The notes beneath the pieces were generated by a model. The model worked only from the letters and a program-made list of their open reading frames with translations, was not told the DNA's origin and did not search any database. The position numbers and the translations under genes are program-made. Positions 16,524 to 25,352 of a stretch of 64,000 nt of DNA are shown in pieces (within the stretch, counting starts at the first letter, position 1; every line of letters begins with the position of its first letter). Source of the DNA: Wolbachia endosymbiont of Ctenocephalides felis wCfeJ (GTDB taxonomy: Bacteria; Pseudomonadota; Alphaproteobacteria; Rickettsiales; Anaplasmataceae). The stretch is taken from NCBI RefSeq assembly GCF_012277315.1, contig NZ_CP051157.1, positions 434,001 through 498,000 of the forward strand, in the 5' to 3' direction.

Positions 16524-17759
16524 ATGAATGAAGTAGTGACATTTGGTTGTCGTCTAAATTTTTACGAAAGCGAGTTAATCAAGGAAGCACTAAAAAAAGC
16601 AGAGAGAGAAAATGTTGTTGTAGTGCACAGTTGTGCAGTAACAAATGAAGCAGAACGCCAGGTGAAACAAAAAATACGTAAGATTCATAAAAATGATCCA
16701 AGTAAAGAAATTATTGTAGTTGGCTGTGCCGTTCAATTAGATCCTAAATCGTACAGCAACATTCCTGGTGTAAGCAAAGTGCTGGGCAATCAAGATAAGC
16801 TAAAGACTGAAAATTATTTGCTAAATAATAACAAAATATTGGTCAGTGATAATCAAGCAAGCAAATCAGAACCTATTTTAATTAATAAGCTTGAAGACAA
16901 ATCAAGAGCATTTATTGAAGTCCAAAATGGCTGTAATCATAGCTGCACATTTTGCTCAATTACTGAAGCAAGAGGAAACAACCGATCCGTCCCAATAAAC
17001 AATATTATAGAGCAAATCAAGGTTTTCGTAGCAAATGGTTACCAAGAAGTAGTGTTTACAGGTGTTGATATTACTGATTTTGGTACAGATTTGTTTGGCA
17101 AACCTTCACTTGGTTCAATGATCAGAAGAGTTTTAAGGGATGTACCAGAATTGAAGAGGCTTAGGCTTTCTTCCATTGATGTTGCTGAAATCGACGATGA
17201 ATTGATGGGTTTAATAGTTAACGAATCAAGATTTATGCCACATTTACACTTAAGTTTACAATCTGGTAATAATTTAATCCTAAAAAGGATGAAGCGTCGT
17301 CATAGCAGAGAACAAGTGGTAGAATTTTGTCATAAGGTAAAGAGTTTGAGACCTGATATAGCGTTCGGTGCTGACATTATTGCTGGATTTCCAACGGAAA
17401 CTGACGAAATGTTTCAAGATACTGTTAAGCTACTAAAGGAAGCGAATATAGTTTACCTACATGCTTTCCCATATTCAAAGCGAAAGAACACGCCTGCTGC
17501 GCGAATGCCACAAGTACCAGAGAATATCCGTAAAGAACGGGTAAAAAACTTAAGAGAAATAAATAGAGAAATGATGAATAACTTTTATCGGTCTTTAATA
17601 GGTACTGAACAAAGTGTTCTAGTTGAGCAAAATAATATCGGCAGGGCAGAAAATTTTGCACTAATAAAGCTTTCATCAGAGGTTCAGGCTAAAAGCATTG
17701 TAAAAGCTAACGCTATAGGAATGAAAAGTGGTTATTTAATTGGAAGTATTCTTTCTTGA
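16524..17759 (+). CDS. mtaB: tRNA t6A37 methylthiotransferase MtaB (MiaB-like)
   Basis: Radical-SAM enzyme that adds a methylthio group to t6A37 of ANN-decoding tRNAs. An N-terminal UPF0004 domain carries three cluster cysteines (FGCRLNFYESE, HSCAVTNEAERQ, VVGCAVQ). The radical-SAM motif CNHSCTFCSITEARG (CxxxCxxC) is near residue 142, and FGADIIAGFPTET follows. The C-terminal TRAM-like region is short. Choice of MtaB over MiaB or RimO rests on the CRLNFYES start and overall style. The frame opens at TTG 16512, but ATG 16524 gives the usual MNEVVTFGCR N-terminus, 411 residues. Confidence 0.88.
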   Translation: MNEVVTFGCRLNFYESELIKEALKKAERENVVVVHSCAVTNEAERQVKQKIRKIHKNDPSKEIIVVGCAVQLDPKSYSNIPGVSKVLGNQDKLKTENYLLNNNKILVSDNQASKSEPILINKLEDKSRAFIEVQNGCNHSCTFCSITEARGNNRSVPINNIIEQIKVFVANGYQEVVFTGVDITDFGTDLFGKPSLGSMIRRVLRDVPELKRLRLSSIDVAEIDDELMGLIVNESRFMPHLHLSLQSGNNLILKRMKRRHSREQVVEFCHKVKSLRPDIAFGADIIAGFPTETDEMFQDTVKLLKEANIVYLHAFPYSKRKNTPAARMPQVPENIRKERVKNLREINREMMNNFYRSLIGTEQSVLVEQNNIGRAENFALIKLSSEVQAKSIVKANAIGMKSGYLIGSILS

Positions 17760-17811
17760 TTTTTTAATATAAGAGAAATGTATAGTAATATTATAAGTTG
17801 TAAGTTTATTC

Positions 17812-18612
17812 ATGATTAGAAAATCCGTTGTTTTCGGTGCGTTGCTAATCCTGCATGTTAGCTTTTTCTCTGCTCAGGCTAATGTAGGTGATGAACAATT
17901 TGTTGAAGATTTAATATTTGCAGATGAATCTATGTGCCATAAATCTAGAAAATATGATGAAAAAGAGGTTACATCAGTAAAAAGCAAAAGACTTGATTTT
18001 TATGTTAGCGCTAATAGTGGCAAGATATACCATGATAACTCAGGAGCATTTGTAAGCGGCATAACAGCGATTGGAGAAAGATGCCTAACTTTAGTTGGAA
18101 CCCGTTATGGTGTTATAGTAAAAAATATAGTAGCAGATGAAATTGAAAGCGTAAAAAAGTTTGATGGTAAAGTTGATTTTCAGTGGCTTAATAGCATATC
18201 TTTAGGTTACTACGCTGGAGAAAATGGCCGAATTGATTTTGAAGTTATATATTCCAAAATTGATATTAAAAGCGGTGATACCTTTCTAATATTTGATAGA
18301 TCAGCTAGCGTATTTGCATTTTTGTTCAATGCTTACTATAACCCCAGTATTCAATATACAAAAATTACTCCGTATATTAGTCTTGGTATAGGCCCAACAG
18401 TTTTTAGATTAAGAAAGATTAATGGATCGCCACAAAATTTAATGCCACTTAATGTTCCTTGGTTTGCCTATCAATTGAAACTTGGTGTTGATTATCCAAT
18501 AATTCCAGAGATCAAGTCCTCCCTCGGTTACCGTTACCTCAGTATTCCAATACCTATTGCAGACGATATATCAACCCATAGTATTGAGGTTGGTTTGACA
18601 TTTAATTTTTAG
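17812..18612 (+). CDS. P44/Msp2-type outer membrane beta-barrel protein
   Basis: Putative surface protein of 266 residues. A signal peptide (VVFGALLILHVSFFSAQA, cleavage likely after ...SAQA near residue 23) precedes a mature region rich in alternating beta segments. The C-terminal part has YISLGIGPTVF and YRYLSIPIP and ends SIEVGLTFNF with a terminal aromatic, as expected for a barrel protein inserted by the Bam machinery. It belongs by style to the Anaplasmataceae surface antigen group that includes Wsp, but it is not the classical wsp. It converges with the secretin gene, overlapping by 4 bases at the stops. Confidence 0.75.
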   Translation: MIRKSVVFGALLILHVSFFSAQANVGDEQFVEDLIFADESMCHKSRKYDEKEVTSVKSKRLDFYVSANSGKIYHDNSGAFVSGITAIGERCLTLVGTRYGVIVKNIVADEIESVKKFDGKVDFQWLNSISLGYYAGENGRIDFEVIYSKIDIKSGDTFLIFDRSASVFAFLFNAYYNPSIQYTKITPYISLGIGPTVFRLRKINGSPQNLMPLNVPWFAYQLKLGVDYPIIPEIKSSLGYRYLSIPIPIADDISTHSIEVGLTFNF

Positions 18613-20147
18613 TAACGATTTATATATAAATTCTCATCTTTTTTATCTAATAAACCAAATGTTGGTACAATCGTTGCTTTTAAAAAGATGACAGTTTCTA
18701 CTGTCCTCACGTTATCTGCCAGCCTTTTTGACTTTTGATGCGATATAGCTTTAAAGCTTTGCTTATCTTCTCTATGCTCTATCAGTCCGCCAATTACCAT
18801 AACTTCACCGCTCTTAATTTTTAACATAGAGTTCATTTCTCTGATTTCAATAATTGGAATGTTGCTATTTAACTTTGTTTTACTCTGCTGCGCTATGTAC
18901 TCTATATGTGGATCTTTGGTGTAGCCATTAATTCTTGATAAAGTTGGGTGTACATCCATGAATATCTCACTGGTATCAATATTAATGCTTGGATGGATTA
19001 TTAATACCACACCTATTGGAACGCTATTTATCCTAGTAACTAAGAACTGATAGGGATTTTTAGAGTCTTTTTGTACATCGGAAGTAAAATAAACATAATT
19101 TTTAGTAAATGAAATCATTGCTTGCTGATTATTTATGGCATGTACTCTAGGACTTGATATAACAGTTGAAGTGCCAAATTTGTCCAAGCTTTTTACTAAA
19201 TTTCCTAGGTCATTCGCACCAAAGTTCATTGCTAGATTAACAATAGAGTTATCTTGACTTATTGCAGATTTGGTGCAATCACGTAAATCATTTAAGTTGA
19301 TACCAGAAAGGTATTTGTCATCTAGCACGACTTCAACTATTTTTGCCTCTATCATTACCTGAGAGGACGCTAACTGCTTAACTTTATTAACATATTCTTC
19401 AACAGCATTGTGGATGCTTTTCCTAGCATTCAAAATAATAACACCAGCTTCTCTATTAGATGAAAGAAATTCTCCATCATTTACCCCGTTAACATCCATT
19501 ATTGCATTCAAGCCCTTTTCCAATGAATTCCACAAATCACTGCTATATTGAGATTTCATAACACTATTGTAATCCTTATCAGCATTGCCTCCATCGCTAC
19601 TAGTAATGTTGTTATTAACGACAAAGCTACTTTGAGCAGAGTGTTGAATATTAACAAAGTCCACATAATAATTTTGTGCATACGGTAAATCTTGCTCAAT
19701 TCTAATTACACCATTACTTATTGAGTAACGTAGTTTGGCACTCTCAGCTATGCTCTGAATTACTTCATTTATATTTTTATCTTTTAGCTTTAAAATAATA
19801 TTACCGGATATTTTTGGGTCTATATCCAAGTTAATGTCAGAAAGTGTCCCTATCTCAATTAGTAAATCCTTTACTGGCACTTCTTCGCTAATATTGATCG
19901 AAATAAGCTGACTACTGGCTGTTAGATCGGGAAACTTTACGGGCAAGGGCACAATTTCTGGTACTACTGGTTCGTTATTTTCCACAAGAGACATTCTATC
20001 TTTACATTGCTTTATTGGATGTCCGTGCTCGCTTATATCATGATAATCTTTGTCGTCTGTTTTGGTAAGGTCCTTATTATCTCCATGAGTAGGTACGTGC
20101 GTGTAAGCAACGATAAAAAGGAGCATTAAGCATCTAAAAATAGCCAT
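18609..20147 (-). CDS. Secretin-family protein (type II/III or type IV pilus-like), orphan
   Basis: Secretins form multimeric outer-membrane channels. The 512-residue protein has a signal-like N-terminus (CLMLLFIVAYTHVPTHG). Residues about 80-150 resemble a secretin/TonB short N-terminal domain (NISEEVPVKDLLIEIGTLSD, IILKLKDKNINEVIQSIAE). An N-terminal subdomain precedes VMIEAKIVEVVL (near 262), then the secretin core with STVISSPRVHAINNQQAMIS, VGVVLIIHPSIN-like strands and the signature VMVIGGLIEHRED (near 460). No ATPase, pseudopilin or inner-membrane partner gene is adjacent. An MshL/PilQ-like or other secretin role is possible. Confidence 0.8.
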   Translation of the reverse strand: MAIFRCLMLLFIVAYTHVPTHGDNKDLTKTDDKDYHDISEHGHPIKQCKDRMSLVENNEPVVPEIVPLPVKFPDLTASSQLISINISEEVPVKDLLIEIGTLSDINLDIDPKISGNIILKLKDKNINEVIQSIAESAKLRYSISNGVIRIEQDLPYAQNYYVDFVNIQHSAQSSFVVNNNITSSDGGNADKDYNSVMKSQYSSDLWNSLEKGLNAIMDVNGVNDGEFLSSNREAGVIILNARKSIHNAVEEYVNKVKQLASSQVMIEAKIVEVVLDDKYLSGINLNDLRDCTKSAISQDNSIVNLAMNFGANDLGNLVKSLDKFGTSTVISSPRVHAINNQQAMISFTKNYVYFTSDVQKDSKNPYQFLVTRINSVPIGVVLIIHPSINIDTSEIFMDVHPTLSRINGYTKDPHIEYIAQQSKTKLNSNIPIIEIREMNSMLKIKSGEVMVIGGLIEHREDKQSFKAISHQKSKRLADNVRTVETVIFLKATIVPTFGLLDKKDENLYINRY

Positions 20148-20387
20148 TAGAAAAAAGCATACAAAACCACTCTAATAGATTTCTATAAAAATATTAAAAA
20201 TGTATTTAATTTTGTTTTCATCTGGCAAATTCATTACATTTAAAACTACATATTTGTAGTTCTAAAGCTCTGGAATTCTCATCTATAAAGGTGTCCATAA
20301 AACATTGTTATAGTGTTCATACCTTATTTTAACCAAAAACAACTCCTATTTCTTTTCTTGAGTTTCCTTGGAGCTTGAGTCGATTGT

Positions 20388-21095
20388 TTAAATAGGATTG
20401 TTCTTCTCACCGCTGTTGATTTTTTCTAGCATTAACTCAGCGGCCTTTTGTTCGGCAACCTTTTTACTAAAAGCGCGTGCAGAAACTTTGCCATGGTCCT
20501 CTATACAAACCGATATAGTAAATTCGGGGCTATGTGCTGGTCCAGTCTGTTTTGCAAGCTCATATTCTGGTAAGGGTAGTTTATTTTTTTGTGTCCATTC
20601 TTGTAATGAGGTTTTAGGGTCTTGAGGAGGGATAAGCATATTGTTAGCTAGCTTCTCCCAATGTTGGGTAATAAATCTTTCAACGTTTTTAAATCCGCCA
20701 TCAATATAAATTGCACCTATCAGTGCCTCAAGTGCGTTTTCTAAATTTTTTAGGTTACGTTTTCCTCCATTACAACGTTCACTATTATTCATGATAATAA
20801 AATCGCCCAATTTTATCTCTTTGGCAACATTAGCAATAGTGCTGCCACAAACCAAATCTGTTTTTCTCTTTGCTAGCGCCCCTTCTTTTTCTTCAGGAAA
20901 TAGTTTAAACAGTATTGTAGACACAACCATATTTAAAATACTATCACCCAAAAACTCCAACCTTTCGTAATTTTCAATTTGATTTTTGCTATTCCTTTTA
21001 TTTAAGCTTGGATGAGTTAATGCTTCTTCTAGTATGGCATCATTTTTAAATCTATAGTTGGTAATTTGAAATATTGCTTCGCTCAAATTTTTCAT
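20388..21095 (-). CDS. rnc: Ribonuclease III
   Basis: Double-strand-specific endoribonuclease for rRNA and mRNA processing. The 235-residue product has the catalytic signature ERLEFLGDSILNMVVS (near residues 44-59), the second acidic site EALIGAIYIDGGF (near 118), and a C-terminal double-stranded RNA-binding domain (PKTSLQEWTQKN to KVAEQKAAELMLEKI). Length and catalytic acidic residues are normal. It follows uvrA's divergent neighbourhood on the minus strand; a 128-base gap separates it from the uvrA stop. Confidence 0.96.
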   Translation of the reverse strand: MKNLSEAIFQITNYRFKNDAILEEALTHPSLNKRNSKNQIENYERLEFLGDSILNMVVSTILFKLFPEEKEGALAKRKTDLVCGSTIANVAKEIKLGDFIIMNNSERCNGGKRNLKNLENALEALIGAIYIDGGFKNVERFITQHWEKLANNMLIPPQDPKTSLQEWTQKNKLPLPEYELAKQTGPAHSPEFTISVCIEDHGKVSARAFSKKVAEQKAAELMLEKINSGEKNNPI

Positions 21096-21223
21096 GGTTG
21101 TTGTTTTTAAAAAAGGAAGTATTTCCTTCTATATCTTTATACCAGAAAATTAGTTTTATTCTATTAAAATCAACTGATAAGGTCATAACAAAGCCTACCA
21201 CCTCACACACTGCGGTATAACTT

Positions 21224-24031
21224 TTATACTGTTGAAAGGTATTGCTTGAGATATTTACCAGTAACACTTTGTGGTACGTTTATTATTTCTTCTGGAGTTC
21301 CTAAAGCAACTACTTTTCCACCTTTCACTCCACCCTCTGGACCAATGTCTATTATGTGATCTGCTGTTTTTATAACGTGTAAATTGTGTTCGATAACTAT
21401 AACAGTATTTCCAAGGTCAACTAATTTATGAAGTATCTTCAGTAAGTTATTTACATCTTCAAAATGTAATCCAGTTGTTGGCTCGTCAAGAATATACAGT
21501 ATTCTCCCAGTAAATCGCTTTGATAGCTCTTTAGATAGCTTTATTCGTTGTGCTTCACCCCCAGACAACGTTGTTGATGACTGCCCGAGTTTTATATAGC
21601 CAAGTCCTACTTCTTGCAAAGAAACTAACTTTTCTTTTATCATTGGAAGGTTTTCGAAAAAATCGCAAGCTTGATCTATCGTCATATCAAGTACATCAGA
21701 GATTGATTTACCTTTGTAAGTAACCTCTAATGTTTCTCGGTTGTATCGTCGACCTTTACACTGTTCACACTTTACATAAACATCCGGTAAAAAATGCATT
21801 TCTATCTTTAAATCTCCATCTCCTTTACACGCTTCGCATCTTCCTCCCTTGGTATTGAATGAAAATCGGCCTATGTTGTAACCTCGTGCCTTCGACTCCG
21901 GGAGACCTGCAAACCAATTCCTTACATGAGTAAAAATGCCAACATATGTTGCTGGATTTGATGCAGGAGTCCTACCAATTGGTGACTGATCAACTTCTAT
22001 AATTTTATCTATATACTCAAGACCTTCTATTTTGTCGCACTTGCCATACTTTACAGATGAAAGATTTATCTTGTGTGCCGAGTATTTATATAGTGTTTCT
22101 ATAACTAAACTTGATTTCCCCCCCCCTGATATTCCGGTAACACAAATAAAATTCCCTATAGGAAATTCAACATTTATATTTTTTAAGTTGTTCTCACACG
22201 CATTAACTACCTTTATGAACTGAGTCGTTTGCTTTCTTCTTTTTGGAATGGAAATTTTTTTCTTTCCACTCAAATATTGCCCTGTTATGCTCTCAGGACT
22301 TTTCTGCACCTGATCTGGTGTTCCTTCTGCAACAATTTTTCCTCCATTTACACCAGCCCCAGGACCAATATCGATTACATAATCAGCAGCCATTATTGTG
22401 TCTTCGTCATGCTCAACGACAATTACAGTATTGCCCATATCCCTTAAGTTTTTAAGTGTAGCGATTAATCGGTCATTATCACATTGATGAAGGCCAATCG
22501 AGGGCTCATCAAGCACATACAGTACTCCTGTTAAGCCAGAACCTATTTGCGAAGCAAGTCTGATTCTCTGGCTTTCACCACCAGAAAGAGTGCTGGACTC
22601 GCGGTCAAGCGTCAGGTAATTCAACCCTACATTCTTTAAAAATGTTAGCCTCTTACTTATTTCGTTTAATATTCTAATTGAGATTTGTTTCTGTTGCTCT
22701 GTAAGCCTGCTTGGCAAATTCTCAAACCATTTAAGGGATTCATCGATGCTGAGCCTAGATATTTCACCTATATGTTTTTCGCCAATTTTGATTGTAAGTG
22801 CTTCTTTTTTCAGTCTATAGCCAGTACATTCCTTACAGTAATTAACAGAGCAATATTGCTCAATAAGTGTTTCATCATAATCCATCTGGCGTTCTAGGAT
22901 ACTAACCAAACCTTGAAATTTCACTTCTTGAGAGCCAAAAAGTATTATATCCTTCACTTTTTGCTCCATGCTCTGCCATGGAAGATCGAGACTAAATTTG
23001 CAATTTTCAGCTAGTGATAGGATTGCATTTTTTAAAGATCCATAATTTGTATGTACTGGACGAAACATTGATCCTACTGGCCTTAAAGCGCCTTCAGATA
23101 TTGAAAGCGTTTCATCTGGTACTATCTGCTTTATATCAACACTTAGCTTCTTACCAAGCCCATTACATGATTCACATGCGCCATAAGGGCTATTGAAAGA
23201 AAAAAACCTTGGTTCGATTTCTTCAAGAGTGAAGCCGGACTCTGGACATGCAAAATTTTCTGAGAAAGTTAAAATTTGGCCGCTTTTGTATTCGGAACTA
23301 CGATTGCCAGGTAAGCTCACTATTTCTGCATACATTAAGCCATGACCAAGTCTCAATGCTGACTCTATACTGCTTGGTAGTCGATTTCCAATATCGTCTG
23401 ATATTGATATCCTGTCTGCGACTACAAAGATATCGTGCTTTTTGTTCTTATTGAGCTTAGGCAAATCATTTATCTCGTGTATTTTACCGTCTATTTTTAG
23501 TCTTACGTAACCTTGCTTTTTAATTTCCAATATTTCTTTGAGATGTTCTCCCTTTCTACCACGTACAATGGGAGCAAGAATATATATTTTAGTTTCTACA
23601 GGTAATGCCATTATAGCATCTACAATTTGAGAGACGGTTTGTTTCGCTATCGGCAATCCAGTTGTAGGTGAATAAGGAATTCCTATGCGTGCATATATCA
23701 AGCGTAAATAATCATAAATTTCAGTAACTGTACCAACTGTTGATCTTGGATTTCTTGAAATCGACTTTTGGTTGATCGATATTGCAGGAGAGAGGCCTAT
23801 AATCGATTCAACATCTGGCTTATCCTGAATGTTGAGAAATTGACGTGCGTAAGCCGACAGGCTTTCAACATACCGACGCTGACCCTCTGCATAAATCGTG
23901 TCAAACGCCAGGCTGGATTTGCCGGAACCACTTAGCCCAGTTACAACAACTAGCTTATTTTTTGGTATATTAACATCTATACCTTGTAGATTATGTTCTT
24001 TTGCACCCTTAACTCTAATAAAATCGTCCAT
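21224..24031 (-). CDS. uvrA: Excinuclease ABC subunit A
   Basis: DNA damage-recognition ATPase of nucleotide excision repair. The product is 935 residues from ATG 24031 (MDDFIRVKGAKEHNL); the frame extends 7 codons further but this start matches the family. It has two ABC modules: Walker A GLSGSGKSSLAFDT and GISGGGKSSLVIET, signatures LSGGESQRI and LSGGEAQRI. A C-terminal zinc site (CEACKGDGD...CEQCKGRRY) is intact. The first zinc site is incomplete: CPESGFTLEE has serine where many homologues have a second cysteine, though GACESC is kept. This is common in alphaproteobacteria as far as I recall. Confidence 0.97.
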   Translation of the reverse strand: MDDFIRVKGAKEHNLQGIDVNIPKNKLVVVTGLSGSGKSSLAFDTIYAEGQRRYVESLSAYARQFLNIQDKPDVESIIGLSPAISINQKSISRNPRSTVGTVTEIYDYLRLIYARIGIPYSPTTGLPIAKQTVSQIVDAIMALPVETKIYILAPIVRGRKGEHLKEILEIKKQGYVRLKIDGKIHEINDLPKLNKNKKHDIFVVADRISISDDIGNRLPSSIESALRLGHGLMYAEIVSLPGNRSSEYKSGQILTFSENFACPESGFTLEEIEPRFFSFNSPYGACESCNGLGKKLSVDIKQIVPDETLSISEGALRPVGSMFRPVHTNYGSLKNAILSLAENCKFSLDLPWQSMEQKVKDIILFGSQEVKFQGLVSILERQMDYDETLIEQYCSVNYCKECTGYRLKKEALTIKIGEKHIGEISRLSIDESLKWFENLPSRLTEQQKQISIRILNEISKRLTFLKNVGLNYLTLDRESSTLSGGESQRIRLASQIGSGLTGVLYVLDEPSIGLHQCDNDRLIATLKNLRDMGNTVIVVEHDEDTIMAADYVIDIGPGAGVNGGKIVAEGTPDQVQKSPESITGQYLSGKKKISIPKRRKQTTQFIKVVNACENNLKNINVEFPIGNFICVTGISGGGKSSLVIETLYKYSAHKINLSSVKYGKCDKIEGLEYIDKIIEVDQSPIGRTPASNPATYVGIFTHVRNWFAGLPESKARGYNIGRFSFNTKGGRCEACKGDGDLKIEMHFLPDVYVKCEQCKGRRYNRETLEVTYKGKSISDVLDMTIDQACDFFENLPMIKEKLVSLQEVGLGYIKLGQSSTTLSGGEAQRIKLSKELSKRFTGRILYILDEPTTGLHFEDVNNLLKILHKLVDLGNTVIVIEHNLHVIKTADHIIDIGPEGGVKGGKVVALGTPEEIINVPQSVTGKYLKQYLSTV

Positions 24032-24139
24032 ATATCGCGTATTTTTAATCATTATAGCTTCAAAATACGTGAATTTACAGTAACTTTCTACAAATTTTAA
24101 CTATTACGGAAAATTATATAATATGGGTACCATTAAATC

Positions 24140-24735
24140 AGCTAGTCAGTATTCAGATTTTATAGAAACAGAACCAAGAAACCACTTGACAGTTTCAAAA
24201 AGTCTGCTTATCATGAGACTGAAGCTATTATTTATCTTCAGTCTGTGCAGATTAAATGAGAAAAAAACTTAGCATATTTGGCGTCTCATGTTTAATTTTT
24301 TGCACTATGTGCACCTTATGTCTTTTTAAAACTTCTGGTTTTTTACCTATACAAGCTGAAACGCGCTTATAAGTCGTTTAAGACATCAAAAACGCCAATA
24401 TCATAAGATAGATAGTGAATAACTAGCTACTCGGGGTTTCTTTTGCTTTTTTTCTGCTTAGTGAGTTTCTTAAACGTTTATGGCTAAGGTTAAGTTGCAT
24501 TAAAAAGCAGCTAAGTCGCACTTATTAAACGTTTAGGATAAAAAAACGCCAACATTTCGACACAAAAGTAAATAACTAGCTACCTCGGGGTTTCTTTTGC
24601 TTTTTTCTTCATTTGGTAAATTTCTTAAATATTTATTACTAAACTAGATCCCAGTATCAAGTACTGGGATGACAAAAAAAGGGCACTGGTATGACATACA
24701 CAGCCCTGTCATTCCAGCGCGTAACGCTGAAATCC
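24140..24735 (-). repeat. Right arm of long inverted repeat (partner about 6161-6770)
   Basis: Reverse complement of the 6.2-6.8 kb arm. The outer end (24600-24735) is nearly identical to 6161-6300. Within this arm the GGGGTTTCTTTTGC motif next to TAACTAGCTAC occurs twice (near 24420 and 24575), an internal partial duplication that is weaker in the left arm. Confidence 0.7.
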
Positions 24736-24738
24736 AGC

Positions 24739-25281
24739 CTTATTTTCATTTTTACGCAAAATCGAAAATAAGAGGTTTCTTATGTTTATCAAAGGGCGTC
24801 ATTCCAGCGCTTGACGCTGGAATCTAGTGAAAAAAAAAGACTGGATCCCAGTGTCGGGGCACCGGGATGACATTATAGGTGGCTACTCGGATGACATCAT
24901 TAGACTACTTGGATGCATCGTAGAGGCTACAGGGATGACATACACAGCCCTGTCATTCCAGTGTGTGACGCTGTAATCCAGCCTTATTTTCATTTTTATA
25001 CAGAATCGAAAATAAGAAATTTCTTATGTTCATCGAAGGGTGTCATTCCAGTGCTTGACGTTTGTTCACTTTCTGACGGTGTCATTCCAGCGCTTGACGC
25101 TGGAATCTAGTGAAAAAAAAGACTGGATCCCAGTGTCGGGGCACTGGGATGACATCATTAGGCTACTAGGATGACATCGTTGGGTCATTCGGATTACATC
25201 TATAACCCTGTCATTCCAGCGCGTGACGCTGGAATCCAGTGAAAAAAAAGAATGGATCCCAGTATCTTGATACTGGGATGA
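24739..25281. repeat. Mixed palindromic repeat array before recG
   Basis: Visible copies: 34-bp AT-rich palindromes at 24739-24772 and 24983-25016; CCAGCG-type at 24798-24826, about 24952-24980, 25081-25110 and 25210-25238; CCCAGT-type at about 24843-24870, 25126-25153 and 25254-25281. The two GC-richer types usually occur as a pair separated by an A-run, forming a composite of about 75 bases. Confidence 0.75.
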
Positions 25282-25352
25282 CAAGAAAGGGAGCGCTGGA
25301 ATGATATAAAGAGAGAGGATTACTGGATTTTTCATATGGCTGTGTGAGAAGT

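Larger units (their letters stand above)
24032..25352. other. Repeat-rich intergenic region between uvrA and recG
   Basis: About 1.3 kb with no convincing gene. It holds the right arm of the long inverted repeat (about 24140-24735), then a dense array of CCAGCG/CGCTGG palindromes, CCCAGT/ACTGGG palindromes, and single 34-bp AT-rich palindromes at 24739-24772 and 24983-25016. Short open frames here translate repeats. Confidence 0.75.

Noticed and set aside
21052-21267. 71-codon minus-strand frame between uvrA and rnc
   Set aside because: Overlaps the start of rnc and the end of uvrA out of frame, with no ribosome site or conserved features.
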